Below are positions 54,576 to 62,143 of a stretch of DNA of 64,000 bases, piece after piece. The notes below the pieces were generated by a model. The model was not told where the DNA came from and searched no databases. It saw only the letters and a program-made list of their open reading frames with translations. A program made the translations under genes and the position numbers. Source of the stretch: Brevibacterium sp. XM4083 (GTDB taxonomy: Bacteria; Actinomycetota; Actinomycetes; Actinomycetales; Brevibacteriaceae); assembly GCF_006489205.2 (NCBI RefSeq), contig NZ_VFYR02000001.1, positions 248,001 to 312,000 of the forward strand, in the 5' to 3' direction. Positions within the stretch are counted from its first letter, which is position 1; each line of letters starts with the position of its first letter.

Positions 54576-54594
54576 GGCGCCCTGGCGCCCTACC
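54571..54594. terminator. palindromic bidirectional terminator carrying both stop codons
   Basis: GGTAGGGCGCC and GGCGCCCTACC form a perfect 11-bp stem around CT. The left TAG is the stop of the response regulator, and the right CTA is the TAG stop of the convergent nitronate monooxygenase. Confidence 0.75.
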
Positions 54595-55621
54595 GGGCGA
54601 ATCGGCCGCCGAGGCCCTTGAGGATCGTCTCAGCCGGCTCCGGTCGCGCCGCGCGGTAGCCGGTGCCGGCCCAGAGGTGCAGGTTGTCGGGGTCGCCGGC
54701 CTGCTTCGCCGCGGCCCGCAGTCCCTTCGTCAGATGGTGCAGCGCCGGATAGGCGTCGAGGGCGATCGGATCGAACTCACGGACGAAGTCATTGACGAGG
54801 GCTCGCGCCGGCCGACCGGTGAAGGCCCGTGTCAGGCGGGTCTGCGAATAGACGGCCGGATCCTGGAGGGCGGCCCGGTGCGGTGCCGACGTGCCGGCCT
54901 CGTCGGCGAGGAGCAGGAGGGTCCCGACGACGACCGCGCTCGCCCCGGCGTCGAGGAGGGCGGCCACGGCCTCCGCACCGTCGACTCCTCCTCCGGCGGC
55001 GATGGGGAGGTCCACCTCGGCGCGGATCTCCCGGACGAGATCGACCGTGGGACGGTCCTCGATCTCGCGAGTCGGATCCGCGGTGCCCGTGTGCCCGCCG
55101 GCGCTCGGGCCCTGGACGATGAGGGCGTCGACACCGCGAGCGGCTGCGTCGCGGGCTTCGTCGACCGCAGTCACCGTGGCGGCGACCTGGGTGCCGACGG
55201 CGTGGAGGCGGTCGACCACCTCGGTGGTGGGGAGATTGAAGGTCATCGACACGAGCGGCACGGGGTGCGCGACGAGCCAGTCGATCTTCGCCGGGTAGTG
55301 GTCGTCGTCGCTGACCGGGTCGCGATCGAGAGCGACTCCGAGGTCGGCGGCCCGCGGTTCGAGGGCGGTGACGAAGCCGTCGAAGGATTCGCGGTCGAGT
55401 GCGACGGCATTGGGGGCGAAGAGGTTGACTCCGAACGTCTCCGTCTCCTCGCGCGCGGCCTCGACGAGCGGGGCCATCGCCTCGGCGGTGAGGTAGCCGC
55501 CGGCGACGAAGGGGAACCCGCCCGCGCGGGCGACGGCGGCGACGAGGTCGGGGGTCGTGGTCCCGCCGGCCATGGGGGCGCCGATGATCGGCAGGGCGGT
55601 GGTCGCGAAGGCGATGGTCAT
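54590..55621 (-). CDS. nitronate monooxygenase-like flavoprotein (NPD family)
   Basis: The 343-residue TIM-barrel protein has PIIGAPMAGGTTTPDLVAAVA, ALIVQGPSAGGHTG and DLPIAAGGGVDGAEAV, the flavin-binding blocks of 2-nitropropane dioxygenase-like enzymes. These oxidise alkyl nitronates such as propionate 3-nitronate. AGGAG precedes the ATG at 55621 by 8 nt; the longer frame to 55726 lacks coding character. The gene shares its upstream region with the divergent acyltransferase. Confidence 0.87.
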   Translation of the reverse strand: MTIAFATTALPIIGAPMAGGTTTPDLVAAVARAGGFPFVAGGYLTAEAMAPLVEAAREETETFGVNLFAPNAVALDRESFDGFVTALEPRAADLGVALDRDPVSDDDHYPAKIDWLVAHPVPLVSMTFNLPTTEVVDRLHAVGTQVAATVTAVDEARDAAARGVDALIVQGPSAGGHTGTADPTREIEDRPTVDLVREIRAEVDLPIAAGGGVDGAEAVAALLDAGASAVVVGTLLLLADEAGTSAPHRAALQDPAVYSQTRLTRAFTGRPARALVNDFVREFDPIALDAYPALHHLTKGLRAAAKQAGDPDNLHLWAGTGYRAARPEPAETILKGLGGRFAR

Positions 55622-55696
55622 GGTCGCTGCTCCTGACGTCGGGTCTGCTGCCATTCTCGCACTCGGGAGCGCTGTCCGACAGCGCCGCGTCCCCCG

Positions 55697-55736
55697 CAGG
55701 TATGACACCTGATCGCCAGGTCGCACCTCTGAGGTG
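55697..55736. promoter_or_regulatory. cluster of AGGT/ACCT palindromes
   Basis: CAGGTATGACACCTG (55697-55711) is a perfect dyad with a 5-nt centre. AGGTCGCACCT (55718-55728) and CACCTCTGAGGTG (55724-55736) are further perfect dyads with the same half-site. They lie between the divergent nitronate monooxygenase and acyltransferase genes, just upstream of a possible -10 TAACGT (55761-55766). Confidence 0.55.
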
Positions 55737-55805
55737 ATGCGGACTCCCGGACCCGCTCCCTAACGTCGCTCCCGCCAGGCACTCGCCGTCGAACCAGGAG
55801 TCACG

Positions 55806-57761
55806 ATGTCCCTCAGCAGAACCGCGCCCATCGCTGCGGACCGCCCATTCACGCGTGATCGGGTTCTCGATCTCGTGCGCTTCGGCTGCCTCCTCGTCGT
55901 GGTCGTCCTCCACACGATGATGAGCGGGGTCGAGCTCGGCACCGACGGTGCGATCGTTCCGACGGTGGCGCTGTCGGGCACGACCGGGTTCGCGCTCGCC
56001 TCATGGGCGTTTCAGATCATGCCGCTCTTCTTCGCCATCGGCGGGTTCGCGGCCCTCCAGCAGTGGCGGCGCACGATCGCCGGCGGCGGCACTGGGGCCG
56101 ACTACCTGCGGGTGCGCGTCCGCAGGCTCGTCGCCCCTGTCACCGTGCTCGTCCTCGGCGCCGGCACCGGGCTCGCCTTGGCCTCCGAATCCGGCGTGCC
56201 GCGCGGTCTCCTCGCCGAGGCGAGCCTGCGCATCGGCCAGCCCCTTTGGTTCCTCGCCGTCTACGTCGGTCTCACTGCACTCGTGCCGTTCATGGCGCAG
56301 TTCCATGAGCGCGCGCCGAGGCGGACCCTCGTCGTGCTCGCCGGTGCCGTCGCGATGGTCGACGGCCTCGTCCGTGTCACGGGACTGACCGGACTGGGCT
56401 ATCTCAATCTTCTCGTCGTCTGGCCGCTCATCCAGCAGTTGGGGTTCGTCTATGACGACCTGCGCCGACGCACGGTCGCACCGACCGGGCTCGCCGCGGT
56501 CGCAGCGATGGCGCTCGGTGCTCTGGTCCTGCTCGTCTCCGCCGGTGTCTACAGTCCGAACATGCTCGTCAACCTCAACCCGCCCACGGGCGCCCTCGTC
56601 CTCCTCGGACTCGTGCAGCTGTGTCTGCTGCGGCTGGTCCACGACAGCTTCGCCGCCGCCCTCGACCGCGGCCCGGGTTGGGAACGGGTGATCGCGTGGG
56701 GCAACGCCAACGGCATGCACGTCTACCTCTGGCACATGAGTGTCATCATCGCGCTCATCGGCATCCAGGGCGCGGCGGCCGGTGCGCTCGCCGGCACCGG
56801 AACCGGCGTCGGAACATGGCTGAGCGGCGTCGTGGTCCCGACCGTCGAATCCCCGTGGTGGTGGTTGACGCGGCTGCCGTGGGTGGTCCTCGTCGGCGGA
56901 CTGGCCGCCGTGGTCGCGGCGGGGATGGCTAAGGTCGATGTGCCTGCACCGGCACGGTTGGACAGCCTGGGGCGGGGGCTCGAGTCGGTCCTGGGACTGA
57001 GACTCTCCGAGCGAGTCCGGGCAGCGTCCGCGGTCGGGTGTGCCATGGCGGGAATCGGCATCGCCCTGCTCGTCGGTCTCGCGCCGTTCGTCTGGACGCT
57101 CCTCGCAGCAGGGCTGCTCTTCGCCGGGCTCGTCCTCGCCGCAGGCCTTCGCCGACCGGCCGCGGACGTCGCTTCGGAACCGGATCTCGCTCCGGGCCCG
57201 GATCTCGTTCCGGCTGCGGAGAACTCACCGCGGCCGCGGACGTCAGTCTTCGACGAGCCGGGCGAGCGCCTCGGTGACGGTGCCCCAGCCCTCGAAGAAG
57301 CCGAGCTCCTCATGCGCGGCACGCTGCTGCGGATCGGCATGGCGGACGATCGCGCGGTAGTCGGTGCCGGCCTCCCCGTCGCCGAGGATGATCTCCGTGG
57401 TCATCGCAACGGGGGCGGGCAGTGCGGGATGCCACGTGCTGTCGACGGCGTTGGTGAAGACGAGCCGTGCGTTCTCCTCGATGCGGAGGAAGACGGCGTC
57501 GACGTGCGGGACGAATGTCTGGCCGTCCTCGCTCATGCCGGTGACGAACGCGCCGCCGGGACGCAGGTCGAGGGCGTCGACGCGCAGGACGAGCGGCTTG
57601 GGAATCCACCACTGGACCAGCTGGGCAGGATTCGTCCACGCCTCCCAGATCGCTTCGCGGGGCGCGCGGATGACGCGTTCGATGAGCAGGTCCCGGTCGG
57701 GGTCGATGTCGCGGCCGGGTTCGCGGGCGGAGTCGGAGCTGAGGGCCATGGGGTCTCCTGA
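55806..57761 (+). CDS. acyltransferase-3-family membrane protein with anomalous C-terminal extension
   Basis: Residues 1-~445 form a ten-to-eleven-helix acyltransferase: RDRVLDLVRFGCLLVVVVLHTMM with the catalytic His, FFAIGGFAAL, the loop Arg-rich YLRVRVRRLVAP, and HVYLWHMSVII. Such proteins acylate sugars or other extracytoplasmic acceptors. From ~57240 (residue ~479) the frame continues without a stop for ~170 residues exactly antisense to the SRPBCC gene at 57243-57749, and this part has no membrane helices or recognisable domain. The true end is probably near 57240, with the stop lost or shifted. Function is likely for the first 470 residues only. Confidence 0.72.
   Translation: MSLSRTAPIAADRPFTRDRVLDLVRFGCLLVVVVLHTMMSGVELGTDGAIVPTVALSGTTGFALASWAFQIMPLFFAIGGFAALQQWRRTIAGGGTGADYLRVRVRRLVAPVTVLVLGAGTGLALASESGVPRGLLAEASLRIGQPLWFLAVYVGLTALVPFMAQFHERAPRRTLVVLAGAVAMVDGLVRVTGLTGLGYLNLLVVWPLIQQLGFVYDDLRRRTVAPTGLAAVAAMALGALVLLVSAGVYSPNMLVNLNPPTGALVLLGLVQLCLLRLVHDSFAAALDRGPGWERVIAWGNANGMHVYLWHMSVIIALIGIQGAAAGALAGTGTGVGTWLSGVVVPTVESPWWWLTRLPWVVLVGGLAAVVAAGMAKVDVPAPARLDSLGRGLESVLGLRLSERVRAASAVGCAMAGIGIALLVGLAPFVWTLLAAGLLFAGLVLAAGLRRPAADVASEPDLAPGPDLVPAAENSPRPRTSVFDEPGERLGDGAPALEEAELLMRGTLLRIGMADDRAVVGAGLPVAEDDLRGHRNGGGQCGMPRAVDGVGEDEPCVLLDAEEDGVDVRDECLAVLAHAGDERAAGTQVEGVDAQDERLGNPPLDQLGRIRPRLPDRFAGRADDAFDEQVPVGVDVAAGFAGGVGAEGHGVS
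57243..57749 (-). CDS. SRPBCC (AHSA1-like) protein
   Basis: The 168-residue protein shows LLIERVIRAPREAIWEAWTNPAQLVQWW at the start and HEELGFFEGWGTVTEALARLVE at the end, both typical of the AHSA1-like helix-grip fold. It has better codon bias than the frame read antisense to it. No ArsR gene is adjacent, unlike the relative at 25087. The ligand is unknown. Confidence 0.87.
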   Translation of the reverse strand: MALSSDSAREPGRDIDPDRDLLIERVIRAPREAIWEAWTNPAQLVQWWIPKPLVLRVDALDLRPGGAFVTGMSEDGQTFVPHVDAVFLRIEENARLVFTNAVDSTWHPALPAPVAMTTEIILGDGEAGTDYRAIVRHADPQQRAAHEELGFFEGWGTVTEALARLVED

Positions 57762-57840
57762 TGAGTGATCGGGCGTAGGCCAAACATCGCATGTCCGGCG
57801 GCGGAAGGGAAGTGGATGGGGTGCGCAACCGGCGCCCCGG

Positions 57841-57886
57841 ATGACGAATCATGACACCCCGTGACGGCCCGATGACGCTCGGTGAC
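57841..57886. promoter_or_regulatory. five helically phased RTGAC boxes
   Basis: ATGAC or GTGAC starts at 57841, 57851, 57861, 57872 and 57882, spacings of 10, 10, 11 and 10 bp. The array lies 100 bp before the cystathionine gamma-synthase start and 92 bp behind the divergent SRPBCC start. Related boxes occur at 1762-1844. Confidence 0.6.
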
Positions 57887-57985
57887 TCCACGGGACGCGC
57901 GGTTCCGTCACCGCCGCGATCCAACCCCAGACTGGTGGGACTTCGGCATCGACGTCGAGGGTCTCATGAGAAGGAAGGAAACGCC

Positions 57986-59308
57986 GTGAGCGCATCAGAC
58001 CGCAGCTCGACCGGCCGCAGCGGAGTCTCGACCCGCTCGGTGCACGCAGGCGCCGCCCCGGAATCGCACACCGGTTCCGTCGTCGCCCCGATCTTCCAGA
58101 CCTCGACCTTCCAGATGGACGTCCCGGGTCAGACCCGGGCCGGCTTCGACTACGCCCGCACGGGCACCCCGAACCGCAGCGACCTCGAGGAGGTGCTCTG
58201 CGATCTCGAGGGCGCGTCCTATGCGGCGGCCGTCAACTCCGGCACCTCCGCCGAGGTGGCGGTGTTCTCCGCGCTGCTGAGCCCCGGCGATGAGATCATC
58301 ATCCCCCGCGACGTCTACGGCGGAACGTATCGCCTGCTCGTCAATGAGTACGCGCGCTGGGGAGTCGGCATCCGCACCGTCGACCTCACCGACTCGCGCG
58401 CGCTGGCGGCGGCGATCTCCGACCGCACGGCGATCGTGTGGGCGGAGACCCCGAGCAACCCCGGCCTCGACGTCATCGACATCGCCGAGACCGCGCGCAT
58501 CGCTCATGCCGCGAACGCGCTGCTCGCCGTCGATTCGACGTTCGCGACCCCGTACCTCCAGCGTCCGATCGAGTTCGGCGCCGACCTCGTCATCCATTCG
58601 ACGACGAAGTTCATCAACGGCCATTCCGATGTCATCGGCGGGGCCGTGCTCGCCGGCGACGGGCAGACCTGTCCTCGCGCCGCCGAGGTGATCGACCGTC
58701 TGACCAGTCACTTCGCATCCGTGGGGCTGGGCATCTCTCCGTTCGACGCGTGGCTGACCAGGCGCGGCATCAAGACGCTGCCGGTGCGCATGGCTGCGCA
58801 CTGCGCGAATGCCCAGGCTGTGGCCGAATGGCTCGAGGCGCGCTCGGAGATCGCCGAGGTCTACTACCCGGGTCTGCCCTCCCACCCCGGGCACGAGATC
58901 GCGAAGCGGCAGATGAGCGGATTCGGAGGAGTCGTCTCATTCTCCACCGACACCGAGGAGCGGGCGCTGGCCCTGGTGAGGAGCACGAAGCTCATCACCC
59001 TCGCCGAGTCGCTCGGCGGCGTCGAATCCCTCATCGACCACCCCGCGACGATGACGCACCTCGCCGTCGCCGACTGCGAGCTGAGCATCTCCGGCCGCTT
59101 CATCCGCCTCTCCGTCGGCATCGAGGACATTGCGGACATCCTCGCCGACCTCGACGCGGCACTGGGGGCGACGAACGCGGCGATCGGTGCAGCCGAGACT
59201 GACGGGGCGGTCCCGGAGGCGCCTGACGGGCAGGCCGCCCCAGAGTCCAAGCCGGCGCCCGACGCCCAGGCGGGAGTCGCCTCGGTGACGGTCCTCGAGA
59301 ACGCCTGA
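57986..59308 (+). CDS. metB: cystathionine gamma-synthase-like PLP enzyme
   Basis: The enzyme joins an activated homoserine and cysteine to cystathionine, or cleaves related thioethers. STRSVHAGAAPESHTGSVV at the N-terminus, YARTGTPNRSDLE (PLP phosphate), and the PLP Lys208 in HSTTKFINGHSD are diagnostic; SLGGVESLIDHPATMTH and RLSVGIED near the end are also typical. The start is GTG at 57986 with AAGGAAGGAA upstream. The ~50 residues after the fold are an Ala/Pro/Glu-rich tail, and the last codons belong to a 48-bp sequence repeated at 61026. A cystathionine gamma-lyase role cannot be excluded. Confidence 0.86.
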   Translation: MSASDRSSTGRSGVSTRSVHAGAAPESHTGSVVAPIFQTSTFQMDVPGQTRAGFDYARTGTPNRSDLEEVLCDLEGASYAAAVNSGTSAEVAVFSALLSPGDEIIIPRDVYGGTYRLLVNEYARWGVGIRTVDLTDSRALAAAISDRTAIVWAETPSNPGLDVIDIAETARIAHAANALLAVDSTFATPYLQRPIEFGADLVIHSTTKFINGHSDVIGGAVLAGDGQTCPRAAEVIDRLTSHFASVGLGISPFDAWLTRRGIKTLPVRMAAHCANAQAVAEWLEARSEIAEVYYPGLPSHPGHEIAKRQMSGFGGVVSFSTDTEERALALVRSTKLITLAESLGGVESLIDHPATMTHLAVADCELSISGRFIRLSVGIEDIADILADLDAALGATNAAIGAAETDGAVPEAPDGQAAPESKPAPDAQAGVASVTVLENA

Positions 59309-59326
59309 GCTTCCCCGGCACCTCGG
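59279..59326. repeat. 48-bp direct repeat, copy 1
   Basis: This copy covers the last codons and stop of the cystathionine gamma-synthase gene plus 18 bp. It matches 61026-61073 at 45 of 48 positions. Confidence 0.8.
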
Positions 59327-59547
59327 TACGATGACCGCCAGCTGAGACAGCGAGCGACGAGATTGCGCAGTCCTCGGCCGCCCGGCCGTCCGGTGCAGCT
59401 GCGGGCGGAAACGAACAGGTGCTGGACGAAACGCACCTCCTGACCAGCGCATCCGCTTCTCGCAGTCGCGGGGTTCCGGCAGTCTGAGATGCGCTCTCGT
59501 CGGTGCTGCGCGGTGTTCTCGGAGCGGCGGAAGGACCGACGACACTC

Positions 59548-59577
59548 TTGACGCTGTCGTCGCGGCCCCATTAGATT
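59548..59577 (+). promoter_or_regulatory. promoter of the lipoprotein phosphatase gene
   Basis: TTGACG (59548-59553), an 18-bp spacer and TAGATT (59572-59577) lie ~50 bp before the start. The rest of the 59309-59628 gap contains repeat copy 1 and nothing else that I recognise. Confidence 0.65.
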
Positions 59578-59628
59578 GATCCCCGGCCAAAGGTCTGAAA
59601 GTGATCCAATGAATCGATGGGGATGAAC

Positions 59629-60966
59629 ATGGGCACGACGATCAAGCACCTCGGAGTCAGAGACAGCGACCGCAGGACGGTCCGACCGAAGCGGGGTGCG
59701 GCCGCAGGCGTCCTACTCGCCGCGCTCCTCCTCGGCGCCTCAGCATGTGCCACAGGCGATGCAGGGAGCGCGCCGGAGGAGTCCGCGGACGGCAGCTGCG
59801 GGCGGCTTGCCGTCGCCGACGGGTGGTACGGGGACAACGCGCAGCGGCTCCAGGAGATGATCGACGCGAACGCCACGTGCGACGGAGCCACCCCGGAGGG
59901 AGGAGCGCAGCCGATGGCGGTGTTCGACTGGGACAACACCGTGGTCAAGAACGACATCGGCGATGCGACGACGTTCTGGATGCTGCGCAACAGCAAGGTG
60001 CTCCAGCCTGCGGGCCGGGACTGGGCGACGGTGAGCGACTACCTCACCGACGAGGCGACAGGCAGGCTCAACGAGGTCTGCGGTGACCTCGCCGACCCGG
60101 GCGCCCCGCTGCCGACCGGCGAGAAGGACGGTGTGAAATGCGCCGCAGAGATCCTCTCGGTGTACTCCGAGGGGGAGACGACGGACAAGGCCGCTGCCTT
60201 TGAGGGGTTCGACGCCCGCCGAATCGAACCGGCCTACGCCTTCGCGGCACAGCTGCTCGAGGGGCTGACGCCCAAGCAGGTGACCGAATACGTCACCGCG
60301 GCGAAGAAGGAGAACCTCGATGCCGCCGAGGGCACGATGAATGAGGTCGGCGGCACCGAGGTGACCGGATGGGTGCGCATCTACCCGCAGATCAAGGACC
60401 TCATCACCACCCTGCAGGACGCCGGTTTCGACGTGCGCATCGTCTCAGCGTCATCGCAGCCGGCCGTGAGGATCTGGGCCGCCGAGGTCGGGGTCGATGC
60501 CGATCAGGTGACCGGGGTGCAGACCCTCGAGAACGGCGGCAAGCTCACGAGCACGCTCGCCTCGTGCGGCGGTGATGCGGCCGCGATGCCCTACATCGAG
60601 GGCAAGCGCTGCTTCATCAATGAACAGCTGTTGGGCATCCCCCCAGCCCAGGCGTTCGAGCCGGCCCCCGAGGCGCAGCGTCAGGTCTTCGCCGCCGGCG
60701 ACTCGGACACCGACGTCACCTTCGTCGGCGACGCCACCGGCCTGCGTCTGGCGATCAATCGCAACAAAACGGAGTTGATGTGCAATGCCTACGCCAACGC
60801 CGACGGCAAGTGGATCGTCAATCCGATGTTCATCGCTCCCGAACCGCAGCAGAAGGACGCCTACCCGTGCTCAACGACGGGTCGCATCGAAACCGACGGC
60901 ACTCAGGGGCCCCTCGAAGACGCCGACGGCGACGTCGTGCCGGATCAGAAGGACTCGGTGTACTGA
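59629..60966 (+). CDS. lipoprotein HAD-superfamily phosphatase
   Basis: A twin-basic-like N-region leads to the lipobox GASAC (Cys40), so the protein is exported and lipid-anchored. The HAD motifs are FDWDNT (Asp100, Asp102), the SASS Ser/Thr motif II, and GDSDTD. The cap insertions and Cys pairs resemble secreted phosphorylcholine phosphatases. It probably frees phosphate from a small organic phosphate outside the cell, and choline release would fit the BCCT carrier elsewhere in the window. GGGG lies 6 nt before the ATG at 59629; ATGs at 59617 and 59623 are also in frame. The gene is flanked by a 48-bp direct repeat. Confidence 0.8.
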   Translation: MGTTIKHLGVRDSDRRTVRPKRGAAAGVLLAALLLGASACATGDAGSAPEESADGSCGRLAVADGWYGDNAQRLQEMIDANATCDGATPEGGAQPMAVFDWDNTVVKNDIGDATTFWMLRNSKVLQPAGRDWATVSDYLTDEATGRLNEVCGDLADPGAPLPTGEKDGVKCAAEILSVYSEGETTDKAAAFEGFDARRIEPAYAFAAQLLEGLTPKQVTEYVTAAKKENLDAAEGTMNEVGGTEVTGWVRIYPQIKDLITTLQDAGFDVRIVSASSQPAVRIWAAEVGVDADQVTGVQTLENGGKLTSTLASCGGDAAAMPYIEGKRCFINEQLLGIPPAQAFEPAPEAQRQVFAAGDSDTDVTFVGDATGLRLAINRNKTELMCNAYANADGKWIVNPMFIAPEPQQKDAYPCSTTGRIETDGTQGPLEDADGDVVPDQKDSVY

Positions 60967-61025
60967 CGAGTGGCGCCGCACTCGGAGTCGGGCGCAGCGT
61001 TCTCGGTGACCTCAGCACAACGCGC

Positions 61026-61073
61026 GCCTCGGTGACGGTCCTGGAGAACGCCTGAGCCTCCCGGGCACCTCGG
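61026..61073. repeat. 48-bp direct repeat, copy 2
   Basis: This copy lies 60 bp after the phosphatase stop and still encodes ASVTVLENA-stop in one frame, although no gene runs into it. It differs from copy 1 at three positions. Confidence 0.8.
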
Positions 61074-61097
61074 CTGGCGGACTTCAGGTCACTCTGA

Positions 61098-62081
61098 TCA
61101 GATCTTCGAGCCGGGTCCCTGTCCAGAATGACCTGGCGATTCCGTCACCGCGGCGGCGAAGCGGCTGATCTCCTCCGCCCATTCGGTCGGCTCCTCGACG
61201 GTGAATGCACAGTCGAGGTGGCTGAGGTGGAGGAGCAGCCAATGCCAGTCCTCGCACCGGAAGGTCACGCGCGTGCGGGCCTCATCGATCGCTTCGAGCT
61301 CCATCGCCTCAAAGGGCAGTGTCGCCGCGACGTCGTCGACTGAGGTCTCGACGATGACCACAGCGTGCCGCCGCGTTCGCGCCACCCCGGCCTTGACGAG
61401 ATCGAGCGCGGTCTGTGCCGGCAGGGCACGCGGCTCGAACGTCGCGGTGCGCGCGTGCACCGCACTCATCCGGTCGACGCGGAAGACCCGCCAGTCTCCG
61501 CGCTCGGTATCCCAGGCGACGAGGTACCAGCGCAGCAGATGGTGGACCTGGCGGTGCGGTTCGACGCGTCGATGGGTCGTCGACTCGCCTCGGCGGTAGT
61601 CGAACGTGAGTTCCCTGCGGTCGTGGATAGCGGACGCGATGGCCATGGCATCGGCGATGCCGACGGCAGGAGCCCGGAGAGCCTCGGCCTCGAGACTGGA
61701 CCGCACTGTCGTCGCACGCACAGCGAGCCTGGCCGGCAGCACCTGATCGAGTTTGCCGTACGCCCTGGTCATCGCCTCGCCGAGACTGCCGGGGTCTCCC
61801 GGATCGGCACTCGCGTTCGCCGCCAACGCGAGCATGATCGCCACGACCTCGTCATCGTCGAACATCAGCGGCGGAATCGCCCGACCGGCGGTGAGCCCGT
61901 AGTGGCCGCCCGGCCCGGGGCTCGCCTCGACCGGATAGCCGTAGGTGCGGAGCCGATCGATGTCACGGCGCACGGTCCGCTCACTCACGCCGAGGCGGGT
62001 GACGAGCTCAGCGCCCGTGAACCGGCGCTTCGTCTGCAGCAGGGTGAGCAGATCGAGCATCCGGCGGGTGACATCGGCCAT
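61098..62081 (-). CDS. WYL-domain transcriptional regulator (HTH_11 + WYL)
   Basis: The N-terminal winged helix (MLDLLTLLQTKRRFTGAELVTRLGVSERTVRRDIDRLR) is followed by a WYL domain with the block HHLLRWYLVAWDTERGDWRVFRVDRM (~180-205) and a C-terminal WCX-like domain. At 327 residues the layout is normal for YafY/PafBC-type regulators, some of which respond to DNA damage or nucleic-acid ligands. It is divergent from the UvrA-like gene with a 62-bp shared promoter region, so it may control that gene. Confidence 0.9.
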   Translation of the reverse strand: MADVTRRMLDLLTLLQTKRRFTGAELVTRLGVSERTVRRDIDRLRTYGYPVEASPGPGGHYGLTAGRAIPPLMFDDDEVVAIMLALAANASADPGDPGSLGEAMTRAYGKLDQVLPARLAVRATTVRSSLEAEALRAPAVGIADAMAIASAIHDRRELTFDYRRGESTTHRRVEPHRQVHHLLRWYLVAWDTERGDWRVFRVDRMSAVHARTATFEPRALPAQTALDLVKAGVARTRRHAVVIVETSVDDVAATLPFEAMELEAIDEARTRVTFRCEDWHWLLLHLSHLDCAFTVEEPTEWAEEISRFAAAVTESPGHSGQGPGSKI

Positions 62082-62143
62082 GACCCGATGATCGCACGAA
62101 TTGAGGTCAGATACCGGCCGGATCTGCCCGTAGCCTCGCGATC

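Noticed and set aside
18411-57936. identical 12-mer CCCCAGACTGGT at 18411-18422 and 57925-57936, both upstream of genes
   Set aside because: Many 12-mer pairs are expected by chance in 64 kb of high-GC DNA, and the hexamers around it do not give a convincing promoter.
57967-57990. seven-codon upstream frame (ATG to TGA) overlapping the metB GTG
   Set aside because: It lies within the metB ribosome site, has no attenuator-like hairpin and no Met/Cys codons beyond the start.
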